Origin: an uncultured Acidobacteriaceae bacterium
GTDB taxonomy: Bacteria > Acidobacteriota > Terriglobia > Terriglobales > Acidobacteriaceae
DNA length: 61,393 bases
NCBI GenBank assembly: GCA_903911925.1
Contig: CAIWFH010000140.1
Location: forward strand, 1-61,393
Direction of reading: 5' to 3'
Under the pieces are notes generated by a model. The model saw only the letters and a program-made list of their open reading frames with translations. It made no database searches and was not told where the DNA came from. The position numbers were made by a program, and so were the translations under genes. Shown in pieces: positions 25,748 to 35,161 of this stretch (position 1 is the stretch's first letter; each line of letters opens with the position of its first letter).

Positions 25748-27337
25748 TTGGCAGCGGCGACCCTCTCATTTCACGACTCCTGGCGGCCGCGCGCCAACCC
25801 CTGGATTATTGCCGTCACGGTGACCCTGGCCACCTTCATGGAGGCGCTGGATAGCTCCATTGCCAACGTGGCCATGGGGCACATCGGCGGTTCGCTCTCA
25901 GCCAGCAGGGACGAAGCCACCTGGGTGCTGACCAGCTACCTCGTCGCCAACGCCGTGGTGCTGCCCATCAGCGGCTGGATTGCCAACCGCATTGGCCGCA
26001 AGCGCTTTTACATGAGCTGCGTTTTCCTCTTCACCATGGCCTCGCTGCTCTGCGGACTGGCGCCCACGCTGGGCATGCTGGTTTTCTTTCGGGTGGTGCA
26101 GGGTGCGGCGGGCGGCGGCTTGCAGCCCAGCGAGCAATCCATCCTGGCCGACACCTTCCCGCCTGAAAAGCGCAGCATGGCCTTCGCGCTGTACGGCATG
26201 GCGGTGGTCATTGCCCCGGTCCTTGGGCCCACCGTGGGTGGATGGATCGTGGACAGCTACAGCTGGCGGTGGATCTTCTTTATCAACATCCCGGTGGGCA
26301 TTCTCTCGCTTTACCTCACCAGCCGGGTGGTTGAAGACCCGCCCTACCTGGCCGCCATTCGCAAGCGCCGCGAGGGCGTGGACTATTGGGGCCTGGGGCT
26401 GCTGGTGGTCGGCATCGGCGCACTGCAAGTCCTCCTCGACAAGGGACAGGAAGACGATTGGTTCGGTTCGCGCTTCATTGTTACGTTGACCGTGGTCTCT
26501 GTGGTCTGCCTGGTCATCTTCGTCATCCGCCAGTTGAAGGTTGAGCATCCCATCCTCGACTTGCGCTTGTTCGCACAGCGCAATGTGGGGACGACCATGT
26601 TCGTCATGTTCATGGTCGGCGTTTCGCTCTATTCCTCAACCGTCCTCATTCCGCAGTATCTGCAGGAAATCATGGGCTACTCTGCAGAGCAGGCGGGCAT
26701 GGCGGTTTCCTCGGGCGGCCTGGCGCTGATGTTCCTGTTTCCGGTAGCCGGCGCGCTGGCGCCTAAATTTGACCCGCGCTGGCTGGTGAGCATCGGCTTT
26801 ATCGTTACCACCTTCGGCCTGTGGCGCATGACGGGCATCAATCTCAACACCAGTTTTGGCATGGCTGTGAGCTGGCGCGTTGTCATCGCGCTGGGCCTGC
26901 CGTTCCTCTTTATCCCCATCAATACGCTGTGCTTCAACGGCATTCCTCAGGAGAAGTACAACGAGGTGAGCGGCATGAGCGCCTTGATGCGCAACCTGGG
27001 CGGAAGCGTGGGCATCAGCTTTGTCATCACCCTGTTGACGCGGCAGACCCAAAAGCACCTGGCCATGTTGGAGGCGAACACGACCAGCGGCAACCCGCCC
27101 TTCGAACGCATGCGCGGCGCGCTCACCGGGGCGTGGATGCACTCGACCGGTGGCGGCGCCGCCGGCGGCATGGAACACGCAGGCGCGCAAATCTACGGCA
27201 TGGCCCAGATTCAGGCCCGCATCCTGGCTTATGTGGATTCGATCTGGATGATGGTCGCGCTAACCGCGATCCTGATCCCGTTGCCCTTCATCATGAGACG
27301 GCCTAAAAAGAATGCGCCGGTTCCGGTCGCGCACTAG
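25748..27337 (+). CDS. MFS multidrug exporter of the DHA2 (EmrB/QacA) type
   Basis: The 529-residue membrane protein has about 14 hydrophobic segments. Family marks are TLATFMEALDSSIANVA at helix 1, SGWIANRIGRKRFY (the motif A loop), FRVVQGAAGGGLQP and PVLGPTVGGWIVD (antiporter motif C). It should export drugs or organic compounds with a proton gradient. The start is a TTG at 25748 with AAGGAG six bases before it. No HlyD/EmrA adaptor or regulator lies next to it. It diverges from tsaB. Confidence 0.92.
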   Translation: MAAATLSFHDSWRPRANPWIIAVTVTLATFMEALDSSIANVAMGHIGGSLSASRDEATWVLTSYLVANAVVLPISGWIANRIGRKRFYMSCVFLFTMASLLCGLAPTLGMLVFFRVVQGAAGGGLQPSEQSILADTFPPEKRSMAFALYGMAVVIAPVLGPTVGGWIVDSYSWRWIFFINIPVGILSLYLTSRVVEDPPYLAAIRKRREGVDYWGLGLLVVGIGALQVLLDKGQEDDWFGSRFIVTLTVVSVVCLVIFVIRQLKVEHPILDLRLFAQRNVGTTMFVMFMVGVSLYSSTVLIPQYLQEIMGYSAEQAGMAVSSGGLALMFLFPVAGALAPKFDPRWLVSIGFIVTTFGLWRMTGINLNTSFGMAVSWRVVIALGLPFLFIPINTLCFNGIPQEKYNEVSGMSALMRNLGGSVGISFVITLLTRQTQKHLAMLEANTTSGNPPFERMRGALTGAWMHSTGGGAAGGMEHAGAQIYGMAQIQARILAYVDSIWMMVALTAILIPLPFIMRRPKKNAPVPVAH

Positions 27338-27809
27338 AACCTCTCTCCCCTTGCAGTTGAGTCTGTTTGAAAGGGCGCGGTGGTATTCCCGGGGCACGGA
27401 GAAAACAGGTCAAGCCTTATCTCCTCCGTCTTGGATATATCCCCTTCACAATCAATGTCTTCCACGCACAGCCCATTCGCAGATTATTTCTCGAGATGCG
27501 CTAACCTGTCCTTATGAGTTTTTTCTCTGCCGAGACCCGCGGAATGGCACCCGGCTCCCTGCCGCACGGGACCCCTTGCAAGTTCTCCGTTTTCAGGAAC
27601 TTGGCTTCCAGGTTCCTCAAAACAACCAACTTACGGTAGAACCATGCTTGCAACCCATTGAAAACAGCCAATTTCCCCCAAACGCACCACGTGCAGGGGG
27701 GGGAGGGGGCATTGCATGCCCAGCAAAAGCGAACCGCCCTCTGGCCACAAGCTGCGGCGGCCATGTTTCCCGGAGCAACGCACCCCACTGCAACAGCAAG
27801 AGAGTTGCT
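27338..27809. other. Repeat-bearing gap without a gene
   Basis: A long plus-strand open frame passes through here (27312-28853), but it is the mirror of the trans-sulfuration gene and has no family character. The only structure seen is the dispersed element at 27624-27710. Confidence 0.6.
27624..27710. repeat. Dispersed repeat, copy D1
   Basis: The block from AACCAACTTACGG through GTAGAACCATGCTTGC and CAACCCATTGAAAA to AGCCAATTTCCCCCAAAC matches, in inverse orientation and with few differences, the block at 38949-39010. A G-rich tail follows. The terminal TGAAAACAGC end is also shared with 16010-16205 and 55030-55198. Confidence 0.8.
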
Positions 27810-28964
27810 TTAAACCGCCTGCAGCGCCTGCTCCAGATCGGCAATCAAATCTTCCTTGTCCTCAATGCCGATGGACAGTCGCACCCGCCCCTCGGTAATC
27901 CCCATCGAGGTACGCTGCTCGGCGGTTACCGAAGCGTGCGTGGTCGTTGCCGAGTGCGATGCCAGCGACTCAACGCCGCCCAGCGACTCCGCGCTGAGGA
28001 ATATCTTGATCGCAGCCAGGAACCGCCCGGCGGCCTCGCGCGATGCCACCTCAAAGCTCATCATCGAGCCGAAGCCTTTTTGCTGTTTCACGGCCAGATC
28101 GTATTGCGGATGGGTCTTCAGTCCCGGATAAGCGAGCTTGCTCACCTTGGGATGCGTCGAGAGAAACTCAGCCACGGCGCGGCCGTTCTCCTCGTGCTGA
28201 CGAACGCGCAAGGGCAGCGTGCGAATGCCGCGCAGGACCAGGAAGCATTCGAAGGGCGACATGACTCCGCCCACCGCTTTCTGCACCAGAAGGAAGCGTT
28301 CCTTGTGCTCCGGCTTCGACCCGATCAGCGCTCCGCCGAGGCCATCCGAGTGGCCGTTCAAATATTTCGTGGTCGAGTGCATCACGATGTCCGCGCCCAG
28401 CGCGATGGGGTTCTGCAATACCGGCGACAGAAACGTGTTGTCCACGCTGACTTCTGCGCCGTGGGCGTGCGCGATCCTGGCGACGCCGGCAATGTCGGTG
28501 AGCACCATCAGCGGGTTGCTGGGCGTCTCAATGTGGACGAGCTTTGTGTTGGGCCGCATCGCCGCTTCAACCGCGGCCAGGTTGCTAGTGTCAACGTACT
28601 CAATCTCAATTCCATAACCGGAGATGATCTGGTCAAAGAGCCTAACCGTGCCCGCATACACATTGTGCGAGCAGATCAGGTGGTCGCCCGCGCGCAGCAT
28701 GGCCACCAGCGCCGAAATCGCCGCCATGCCGCTGGTAAACGCGTGCCCACTGGTCCCGCCTTCCAGAATGGCAAGGGCCTCTTCAAGCCGGTCGCGAGTG
28801 GGGTTGCCGGCCCGCGAATAGTCCCAGCCCCGGTCGGTGCCGATGCCGGTTAATTGAAAAGTCGAGGAGAGGTAAACCGGCACATTCACGGCGCCCGTCT
28901 GCGGGTCAGGATATTGTCCGGCGTGAACGGCAAGGGTGTCGTACTTGTATGGGGAATTGGACAT
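27810..28964 (-). CDS. Cystathionine gamma-synthase/lyase family PLP enzyme
   Basis: The 384-residue protein belongs to the trans-sulfuration group. PLP-lysine lies in HSTTKYLNGHSD, with YSRAGNPTRDRLE, HIETPSNPLM and SLGGVESLASHSAT as family marks. It could act in the synthesis direction (O-acyl-homoserine plus cysteine, MetB) or as a lyase (cystathionine or methionine); the sequence alone does not settle this. It is monocistronic as far as seen. Confidence 0.92.
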   Translation of the reverse strand: MSNSPYKYDTLAVHAGQYPDPQTGAVNVPVYLSSTFQLTGIGTDRGWDYSRAGNPTRDRLEEALAILEGGTSGHAFTSGMAAISALVAMLRAGDHLICSHNVYAGTVRLFDQIISGYGIEIEYVDTSNLAAVEAAMRPNTKLVHIETPSNPLMVLTDIAGVARIAHAHGAEVSVDNTFLSPVLQNPIALGADIVMHSTTKYLNGHSDGLGGALIGSKPEHKERFLLVQKAVGGVMSPFECFLVLRGIRTLPLRVRQHEENGRAVAEFLSTHPKVSKLAYPGLKTHPQYDLAVKQQKGFGSMMSFEVASREAAGRFLAAIKIFLSAESLGGVESLASHSATTTHASVTAEQRTSMGITEGRVRLSIGIEDKEDLIADLEQALQAV

Positions 28965-29041
28965 GGTCAGCGTTTAGCTCCTGGCTTCTAGCTTTTAGCT
29001 TACCAAAGCTACAGATGCTGTTGCCCGCTCCCCCCGCGCAT

Positions 29042-29082
29042 CGTCATCCTGAGCGAGCGTAGCCAGTCGAAGGACCTGCATT
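29042..29082. repeat. Left inverted repeat of the GIY-YIG cassette
   Basis: CGTCATCCTGAGCGAGCG ... AAGGACCTGCATT is the reverse complement, with three differences in about 41 bases, of 29461-29501. It stops at the first base of the GIY-YIG stop codon. Confidence 0.9.
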
Positions 29083-29402
29083 CAACTCGGCGTCCAGGCC
29101 AACTCTTCGGGCGAATACCATTGTTCGACAAGATCGATCCACGTCGGGTTGGCAGTCACAATCAGCGCGATCTTCTTCTTGCGCGTCCACCCCTTTAACT
29201 GCTTCTCGCGCGCAATCGCGGCATTGGGGCCGGCAAACCGTTCGAACCAGACGAGCCGATCACAATTGTAGGTTGCGGAGAACCCGTCATGCAGTTTTCG
29301 CTTGTGCTCGAAGAGGCGCTTGCGCAGATCGCTGGTCATCCCGATATAGAGCGTCAGGCTGCGGCTGGCAACAATGTAGGTGAAATAACACGGTTCATCC
29401 AT
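29082..29402 (-). CDS. GIY-YIG endonuclease, single domain
   Basis: The 106-residue protein is one GIY-YIG domain: CYFTYIVASRS and TLYIGMTSDLRKRLFEHK hold the two signature halves, and the arginine in that second helix plus the glutamate of AIAREKQLKGW complete the usual active site. Stand-alone members of this group are widespread and of unknown role. The gene is enclosed by inverted repeats of about 41 bases and has a GGAG site before its ATG. Movement of the whole 460-base unit is a reasonable idea. Confidence 0.93.
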   Translation of the reverse strand: MDEPCYFTYIVASRSLTLYIGMTSDLRKRLFEHKRKLHDGFSATYNCDRLVWFERFAGPNAAIAREKQLKGWTRKKKIALIVTANPTWIDLVEQWYSPEELAWTPS

Positions 29403-29460
29403 CGTGGATATCTCCGCCGAATCCAGGAAAGGAGTAACAGAAGCAATGGGGGAGCCTAAA

Positions 29461-29501
29461 AATGCAGGTCCTTCGACTCGCTGCGCTCGCTCAGGATGAC
29501 G
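29461..29501. repeat. Right inverted repeat of the GIY-YIG cassette
   Basis: AATGCAGGTCCTTCGACTCG ... GCTCGCTCAGGATGACG, the partner of 29042-29082. A third copy in the same orientation lies at 30618-30654. The GH43 stop codon is only four bases away. Confidence 0.9.
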
Positions 29502-29504
29502 GTT

Positions 29505-30545
29505 TTAGTGAGTTTGCGAAGTCGATGGCTGGCTTGCGCTCACGACTGACCAGGTACCTGTTCCTACGTCGACTGACCACTGGCTCTGCCAACTCATGGA
29601 GGCGGAGTTCGCTGAGATTTTGAGAGGGAGCCAGATGTAAGTCGAGGTCGCCAGGTCGGCGGGAACCCATCGATCGCCCATATACAAGTAGGTCGTCCCG
29701 GCGCTGCCGGAGACAGGCAAAACATAGGTCGTCTGCGAGTTGAAGGTGTCAGAGCCCACGGGAGCAAAATCGGTCAGAGCGGTCCACGGTCCTGCGAGCG
29801 AGGTCGCAGTGGCGAACCTGTTGTCGTTGGTGTTCCAGCCGGTCAACTGCGAGCAGAAAATGAAATACGTCGATCCCACCTTCACCAGGGCAGGCGCTTC
29901 CATGTCCGGCAGCACGGCCACAGCCTTTGCCACGCTGAGGTAGTCGGCAGAGAGCGCGTCGATGCGCAAGCCGTTGGCCCGGTCTTCGCTGAGTAGATAG
30001 GCCGACCCGTCCGTGTCTTGAAACAGGCCGATGTCGCGGCTTTGAAAACCGAGCGGCTGAGAACTGCCGAGATAAGTGTAGTTGCCACAAACGGTCGGGC
30101 TTGTCGCCACGCCCACTTTCGCCTCGCCGTAAGAGGCATTGTCTATGTGCATGTACATCACGTAGGTCTTGGTGGAGCTGTTGTAGATGATCTTGGGGCG
30201 CTCAATAATGCGATTGGGGCCAAGGTCGCCGCTGGCCCCTACGCTGAGCGTGTTGTTCACGAAAGTCCAAGTCACCAGGTCAGTGGAACTGTAGCAGGAA
30301 TTGGCGTAGAAATTGGCGCCGTTGGTCTTGTTTTCTCCGATCCAGTAGTACGTATCCGCGACTTTTATGATGCCGCCACTGTGGCCTTGAATCGAGCTTC
30401 CATTCGTCGCCAGCCACGGTGTCCCTGGAGAGATGGACTTGGCGGCCGGCGCCGGTTGCAGGCTGCTGCCGCCCGCCGCGCCGCATGCGATGAGAGGAAC
30501 GAGGAGGCAGGGCCCTGCGATCGCGGCGAAGAGTTGCGTTTTCAT
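29505..30545 (-). CDS. Glycoside hydrolase family 43-like lipoprotein
   Basis: A lipoprotein signal ending VPLIACGAAGG leads into a five-bladed propeller of GH43 type (arabinofuranosidase/xylosidase group or a related galactan enzyme): SIQGHSGGIIKVADTYYWIG, the glutamate-bearing LLSEDRANG and VLPDMEAPALVKVGSTYF. The ATG at 30545 is preferred because it gives the lipobox; a longer frame starts at 30635. The gene is bracketed by two direct copies of the CTTCGACTCGCT repeat. Confidence 0.85.
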   Translation of the reverse strand: MKTQLFAAIAGPCLLVPLIACGAAGGSSLQPAPAAKSISPGTPWLATNGSSIQGHSGGIIKVADTYYWIGENKTNGANFYANSCYSSTDLVTWTFVNNTLSVGASGDLGPNRIIERPKIIYNSSTKTYVMYMHIDNASYGEAKVGVATSPTVCGNYTYLGSSQPLGFQSRDIGLFQDTDGSAYLLSEDRANGLRIDALSADYLSVAKAVAVLPDMEAPALVKVGSTYFIFCSQLTGWNTNDNRFATATSLAGPWTALTDFAPVGSDTFNSQTTYVLPVSGSAGTTYLYMGDRWVPADLATSTYIWLPLKISANSASMSWQSQWSVDVGTGTWSVVSASQPSTSQTH

Positions 30546-30617
30546 GGGGCGATTATACGCGGGCATTTCACGGCGGAGAGGACGGTTGGGACTCGTGGTC
30601 ACGCCTGAACAGCAGAC

Positions 30618-30654
30618 ACAGGTCCTTCGATTCACTGCGCTTGCTCAGGATGAC
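30618..30654. repeat. Third copy of the GIY-YIG-flanking repeat
   Basis: ACAGGTCCTTCGATTCACTG ... GCTTGCTCAGGATGACA, in the same orientation as 29461-29501 and a little diverged. It lies between the GH43 gene and the unknown membrane protein. Confidence 0.85.
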
Positions 30655-30673
30655 AAGCCTGCGGGCGCGAAGT

Positions 30674-32989
30674 TCAACCAGTCTTCTTCGGCGCCTGGGT
30701 TAACAGGTTTTTGATCGAGTCGGCACCGAAGCCCAGCGCCACCACGGCGATGGTCGCGGGAAGAAAGTCCAGCTTGGCCAGTTGATCGAGCGCGCCCGCT
30801 TCAAGGCCCGCCAGCGCCACGCCAAATGCGATCAGAAACCGCACTCCTTCGGCAAACGCGCGCGAAGACCGGTGGGGCCTGGTGCGGGTGAGGTCGATCA
30901 CGCCTTGAAGCGTGTCGGAGGCTTCCATGTTCCTCTGGCTATGCACGGTGATTGCGATGGGAATCCGGCGAGCGACGATGCCGTTTGGCCCTCGCTTCCT
31001 GGCAGGCTTTCGCTTCAGCTTGTCTTCTTCGGGAGTCTCTTGCCGGGGCCTGAAGCCGTGGTGCTCGTCTCCCTGGAAATAGTGGCAAACCTTCGGACCC
31101 TCTTCAAACAGGTCTCCGGGAAAGCTCCACCGGAAGGCCAGCCCATTCAACGCGGCCGCGCCTTTGAACCGCGGATCGTCAAATGAAATGGAAAAATAGA
31201 CAGGATGATACGGGCGCGCCTTTTGCGTGTCGAAGACAACCTTGACCGGCTTTTCCCCGTTTGCCCGCGTCTTGCCGATCTCTCTCAGAATGTCCTCTTC
31301 GTAGATGCCTTCGCGCATTTGCTGCACCAGGGTGGTGGCCTCGCGCAGGGACTTCCACGAAAGCGTTCCCAACAGGTTGATCAGTTGGCATTCGCGCTCA
31401 AGCAATCGCTGTTTGGCGGTCTTTCCCTGCGCATCGCAACTGGCCGGGTCGCCGACGGGAACGGTTGCTCTTACCATCGAGTAGTCCAGGGCCAACTGCG
31501 CCGCCGCGATCGCATGATCGACGGCAAAGAACATGGGTCGGACGATCGTCTTGGGATCGTTGAACGGGCTCTTCAAAACGTCGAAGATGCCCGGCAGCGC
31601 GGCCTTGAGGTCCTTGTAATAGTCTTCGGGGAAACTCGTCAGCCTGTCCTGCAACTGCTTGAAGTTTGCGGCAATCAGTTTTGCCTGCGCATCTGCATCG
31701 TCCAACATCGCCAGCGATACGCCGGCCTTGTCAAGAAAGCCATTGGCGGTGTTTACATCGTCGTCTGAGAGCGCAAACGAGTGGAGCCGGTGCGAGGCCA
31801 TGTGCAGAATGCGGTCGACTTCATCGGTGATGGAAGGAGGAGCCGTGGTGCAGGCGTCTTCAAATCTGCCCCACAAGTCATCCAGTCTTTCGGCGACTGT
31901 CAGGCGCTTGCCCAGCCGGTCAATCGCCAGGCTCACATCGTCAAACCGTTCTGTCGTAGACAGCGATATGGCGCCCACATCATCCAGAGCAATGTCGATC
32001 TTCTTCCGCTCCAGCCGCAACAGCACGCGCAGGTACGAATCTACGCGCGTGCTTACGCCGCTGGTCCGGTTGGCAAGGTCGCCAATCTGCTTGCGAAGGC
32101 TCGCTTTCTTCAGCATGTTCGGAAGCACCGAACTGCCCAGCAGCGACAGCGCCCCACCGATTAGGAGGAAGGACATTACGTAAAGGGCAAACAAAACGCT
32201 GGTGGCGTCAGGAGTGCGGCGCATCATGGTGAGGCTCACCGGCACCACCTGCGACGGCAGCAGTTCCCTGGGTACGCCCTGCGGATTGTGCAGCCTCAGC
32301 AGCAAGGTACCGTTGCGGACTGAAGGGCGAAACGAGTCCTTCCATGAGTAAACATCCGGGTGCGGTCTTACAACAATGCGTGCATGGCCGTTCGGCGCAA
32401 TGGTCACCGTATCTACAGGCTTCAGGTCTTTGGGGTCTTTCTGATCCTTTCCATCAATCAGGAAACGCCAATCGAGCGTGAGGAACTCCTTGCTTCCATT
32501 TTTCAGGGTGATGAGCGCGGGCAGCCCAAGGGCAAAGGCAAGGCGCTTCTCGGTAGTCCCATCGCCATCTAGAGAAATGTTGAGAGGAATGTCGTCGGCC
32601 ACCGCGGTCAACGTTCCCACCTCGGCGCTCTGGTTGAAGATCTTTGCGTCCGCGGCGTTCGTTTCGGTCAGCCCGCTGACGGTGGCCACAATCTGGAGCG
32701 ACTGGCCGGGGTCAATCTGCGCGGGCAGGGAACCGCCCCCGGCCTCCAGCCCAAATGCGACTTTTGACCCAGAAACATTTGCGTGCGAGGTCTGGTCTGT
32801 GAAGATGCCGGCGCTCAGGCTCAAAGGCACGGTTGTCTTCCCGGTGTTGGCAAGAGTAAACGGAGCCGCGCCCGCGCCATCGCGCAACATCACCGGCTCA
32901 TTGGATGCAATCTTCACTTGCGCCGCCGCCGTAGCCGCGATACACGCGACCCAAAGCGGCGCCCATCTCATGGTCAGCGTGCCCGCCAT
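30674..32989 (-). CDS. Large membrane protein of unknown family
   Basis: The 771-residue protein has a signal peptide (WAPLWVACIAATAAAQ), about 250 residues of strand-rich extracytoplasmic sequence (FTLANTGKTTVPLSL, LVNIS-like sandwiches), one membrane segment (SVLFALYVMSFLLIGGALSLLG, near 265-287), a long helical cytoplasmic part with RLGKRLTVAERLDDLWGRFED, a strand-rich part with PVYFSISFDDPRF, and two hydrophobic segments near the C terminus. The start at 32989 has GGAGGA. No known family is recognised. A membrane-spanning sensor or mechanical link is possible but unsupported. Confidence 0.85.
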   Translation of the reverse strand: MAGTLTMRWAPLWVACIAATAAAQVKIASNEPVMLRDGAGAAPFTLANTGKTTVPLSLSAGIFTDQTSHANVSGSKVAFGLEAGGGSLPAQIDPGQSLQIVATVSGLTETNAADAKIFNQSAEVGTLTAVADDIPLNISLDGDGTTEKRLAFALGLPALITLKNGSKEFLTLDWRFLIDGKDQKDPKDLKPVDTVTIAPNGHARIVVRPHPDVYSWKDSFRPSVRNGTLLLRLHNPQGVPRELLPSQVVPVSLTMMRRTPDATSVLFALYVMSFLLIGGALSLLGSSVLPNMLKKASLRKQIGDLANRTSGVSTRVDSYLRVLLRLERKKIDIALDDVGAISLSTTERFDDVSLAIDRLGKRLTVAERLDDLWGRFEDACTTAPPSITDEVDRILHMASHRLHSFALSDDDVNTANGFLDKAGVSLAMLDDADAQAKLIAANFKQLQDRLTSFPEDYYKDLKAALPGIFDVLKSPFNDPKTIVRPMFFAVDHAIAAAQLALDYSMVRATVPVGDPASCDAQGKTAKQRLLERECQLINLLGTLSWKSLREATTLVQQMREGIYEEDILREIGKTRANGEKPVKVVFDTQKARPYHPVYFSISFDDPRFKGAAALNGLAFRWSFPGDLFEEGPKVCHYFQGDEHHGFRPRQETPEEDKLKRKPARKRGPNGIVARRIPIAITVHSQRNMEASDTLQGVIDLTRTRPHRSSRAFAEGVRFLIAFGVALAGLEAGALDQLAKLDFLPATIAVVALGFGADSIKNLLTQAPKKTG

Positions 32990-33390
32990 CGCTTCCTCCA
33001 ACCGAAGCATTCAAATGTCGAAAAAAGGGCCGTACAGAGGTTTTCAAGATAATCGCAGCAAACAGACGGGTCAATACATTTGTTGAAATGGCCGGCCATT
33101 TATTGAAATGGAACGTCGAACTCGCGTGTTTTCAATACCGTGAATCCGCTGTCTACAGAAACAGCCGAGGGCATTTTCGCGCCGGCACCCGGCAACAGCG
33201 CCGTAATAGGGGTGCCCAATCCGGCTCAGACACCCGCAGCGCAAAGCAATCATCCTTAATACCGGTATGCAATTGGTGTAGAAAACTTCTGGAGTTGATA
33301 TGGGGAATCGAGGCAAACGGTTCGTTAAACCGGTTCCACCGCCAATGCGTCCTCATCCACGTTCCACAACCGCAAAGGAGTTCCCCAGAT

Positions 33391-35085
33391 ATGTTGAATA
33401 AATGCGTCAGTTATGGCTTTATCGTTGCGGTATTGTCTGCATCGGCGTTCGCGCAAGAGGCAAATCCCACGTCAAATCAATCACCGCCGCCGGGTCAATC
33501 GAACATGACGACTGCCGGAAGCGTCGACAATGTTCCCCTTTACAAGATCCAGGTGGTGGGCCGCGATATTCCCGCCATCAATTATTTTCATCGCAGCGGG
33601 TCTACGAAGATCGGCTTCCGCGGCACGGACCTTTTGCCGATGGCCAAGGGCTTCGCCAAAGTGGACAGCAAGGACGGCCGCACCTCGATTGACGCCGACT
33701 TCGACGGGTTGATCCCGGCCAACAGTTACGGCTTGGAGTACCTGACCTACGTGCTCTGGGCCATTACGCCCGAGGGCCGGCCAACGAATCTTGGCGAAGT
33801 TCTTCCCTCCGGCTCCAAGGGAAAAAACCATATCACGGTAACCAGCAACCTGCAGGCGTTCGGCTTGATCATTACCGCGGAGCCTTACTACGCGGTAACC
33901 ATGCCCAGCGACGTGGTGGTGATGCAGAACTCCATCGTCAAGGATCAGACCCAGGGAGTTCTGGAACAGATCAACGCGCATTACTCGCTGCTGCCCCGGG
34001 GCGCGTATGAACAAGTAGCGGGTCGGCACACGGTGCTGCATCCCATTACGCGCAAGGAAGAGTCGCCCCTGGAACTCTATGAGGCGGTGAACGCAGTGCA
34101 GATTGCCGATGCGGCCGGCGCGGAGAAGTATGCGCCCGACACCATGGCTACCGCCAACACGGCGCTGAAAAATGCCCAGGACCTTGACTCGAACAAACAC
34201 AAGGACACCAAGCAGACCATTACCTACGCGCGTGAAGCGGTGCAGGCATCGGAAGACGCGCGCATTATCACCATTCGCAAAATAAAGGCCGAGGACGATG
34301 CGGCTACGCAACAGGCCCGCCTGGATGCCGAAGACGCCGCCAGAAAGTCACAAGCAGATGCGCAGCAGGCCCAGGCAGATGCGCAGCAGGCCCAGTTGGC
34401 GGCGCAGCAGGAGGCCGCACAGCGCGCCCAAGCCGATGCGCAACGGGCGCAGGCAGAAGCCGCCGCAGTCGAGGCTGACGCGCGCGCTCGCCAGGCTCGC
34501 GAAGCACAGCAGGCCGCCGAACAGAGCGCACAGCAAGCCTCGCAACAGGCCGAGCAGGCTCGCGAACGGCTCAAGCAGCAATTGAGCCAGGTATTGCAGA
34601 CAACCGAAACCGCGCGTGGGCTCATCGTGAACATGCCTGATGTGTTGTTTGACTTCAACAAGTTCACCTTGAAACCCGAAGCCCGCGAAAAGCTGGCCAA
34701 AGTATCGGGAATCCTGCTGGCCTATCCCGACCTGAAAACGCAGGTGGAAGGTCACACGGATAGCGTCGGTTCCGAAGAATACAACCAGAAGCTGTCAGAG
34801 GAACGCGCCGGTGCCGTACGCACATATCTTGTAACGCAGAGCGTTCAGGACGCGAATGTTTCGGCCATGGGTTTTGGCAAGACCAAGCCGATTGCCGATA
34901 ACTCAACGAGCGCGGGCCGGGCCAAGAACCGGCGCGTGGAGTTGGTGGTTTCAGGTGCGGCCATTGGGATCGAAGAGAAGGCTCCAGGGGCGCAATCGCA
35001 ATCGCAGCCTGGGCCGGGCAGCCAGACACAACAAGCCCCACCGCCGCCAGCGAGTCCGGAGGGTCAGTCAAATCCGCCGCGGTAA
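33391..35085 (+). CDS. OmpA-family peptidoglycan-binding protein with long alanine/glutamine coiled coil
   Basis: The 564-residue exported protein has a signal peptide ([13 protein letters not shown]), a strand-rich domain of about 190 residues, a helical segment with [16 protein letters not shown] (DUF4398-like), a long coiled coil of A/Q/R heptads, and a C-terminal OmpA domain. The last shows [29 protein letters not shown] and [11 protein letters not shown], with the Asp and Arg that bind meso-diaminopimelate. It should anchor the envelope to peptidoglycan. The start at 33391 has AAAGGAG; an upstream frame reaches 33088 without support. Confidence 0.9.
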   Translation: MLNKCVSYGFIVAVLSASAFAQEANPTSNQSPPPGQSNMTTAGSVDNVPLYKIQVVGRDIPAINYFHRSGSTKIGFRGTDLLPMAKGFAKVDSKDGRTSIDADFDGLIPANSYGLEYLTYVLWAITPEGRPTNLGEVLPSGSKGKNHITVTSNLQAFGLIITAEPYYAVTMPSDVVVMQNSIVKDQTQGVLEQINAHYSLLPRGAYEQVAGRHTVLHPITRKEESPLELYEAVNAVQIADAAGAEKYAPDTMATANTALKNAQDLDSNKHKDTKQTITYAREAVQASEDARIITIRKIKAEDDAATQQARLDAEDAARKSQADAQQAQADAQQAQLAAQQEAAQRAQADAQRAQAEAAAVEADARARQAREAQQAAEQSAQQASQQAEQARERLKQQLSQVLQTTETARGLIVNMPDVLFDFNKFTLKPEAREKLAKVSGILLAYPDLKTQVEGHTDSVGSEEYNQKLSEERAGAVRTYLVTQSVQDANVSAMGFGKTKPIADNSTSAGRAKNRRVELVVSGAAIGIEEKAPGAQSQSQPGPGSQTQQAPPPPASPEGQSNPPR

Positions 35086-35101
35086 CTTTTGCGTGCGATA
35101 A

Positions 35102-35136
35102 AAAAGGGCTGCTTCCGTTTGAGAAGCAGCCCTTTT
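35102..35136. terminator. Rho-independent terminator of the OmpA gene, likely shared with purH
   Basis: A 14-bp stem AAAAGGGCTGCTTC with its complement around CGTTTGA, with T-rich flanks on both strands. It sits between the converging OmpA and purH genes. Confidence 0.93.
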
Positions 35137-35161
35137 CTTGTGTGCCGATCTTGTGCGCGGC

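Noticed and set aside
27312..28853. A long plus-strand open frame of 513 codons
   Set aside because: It is antisense to the clear PLP enzyme gene, has no family marks and no start signal; GC-rich DNA often leaves such mirror frames open.
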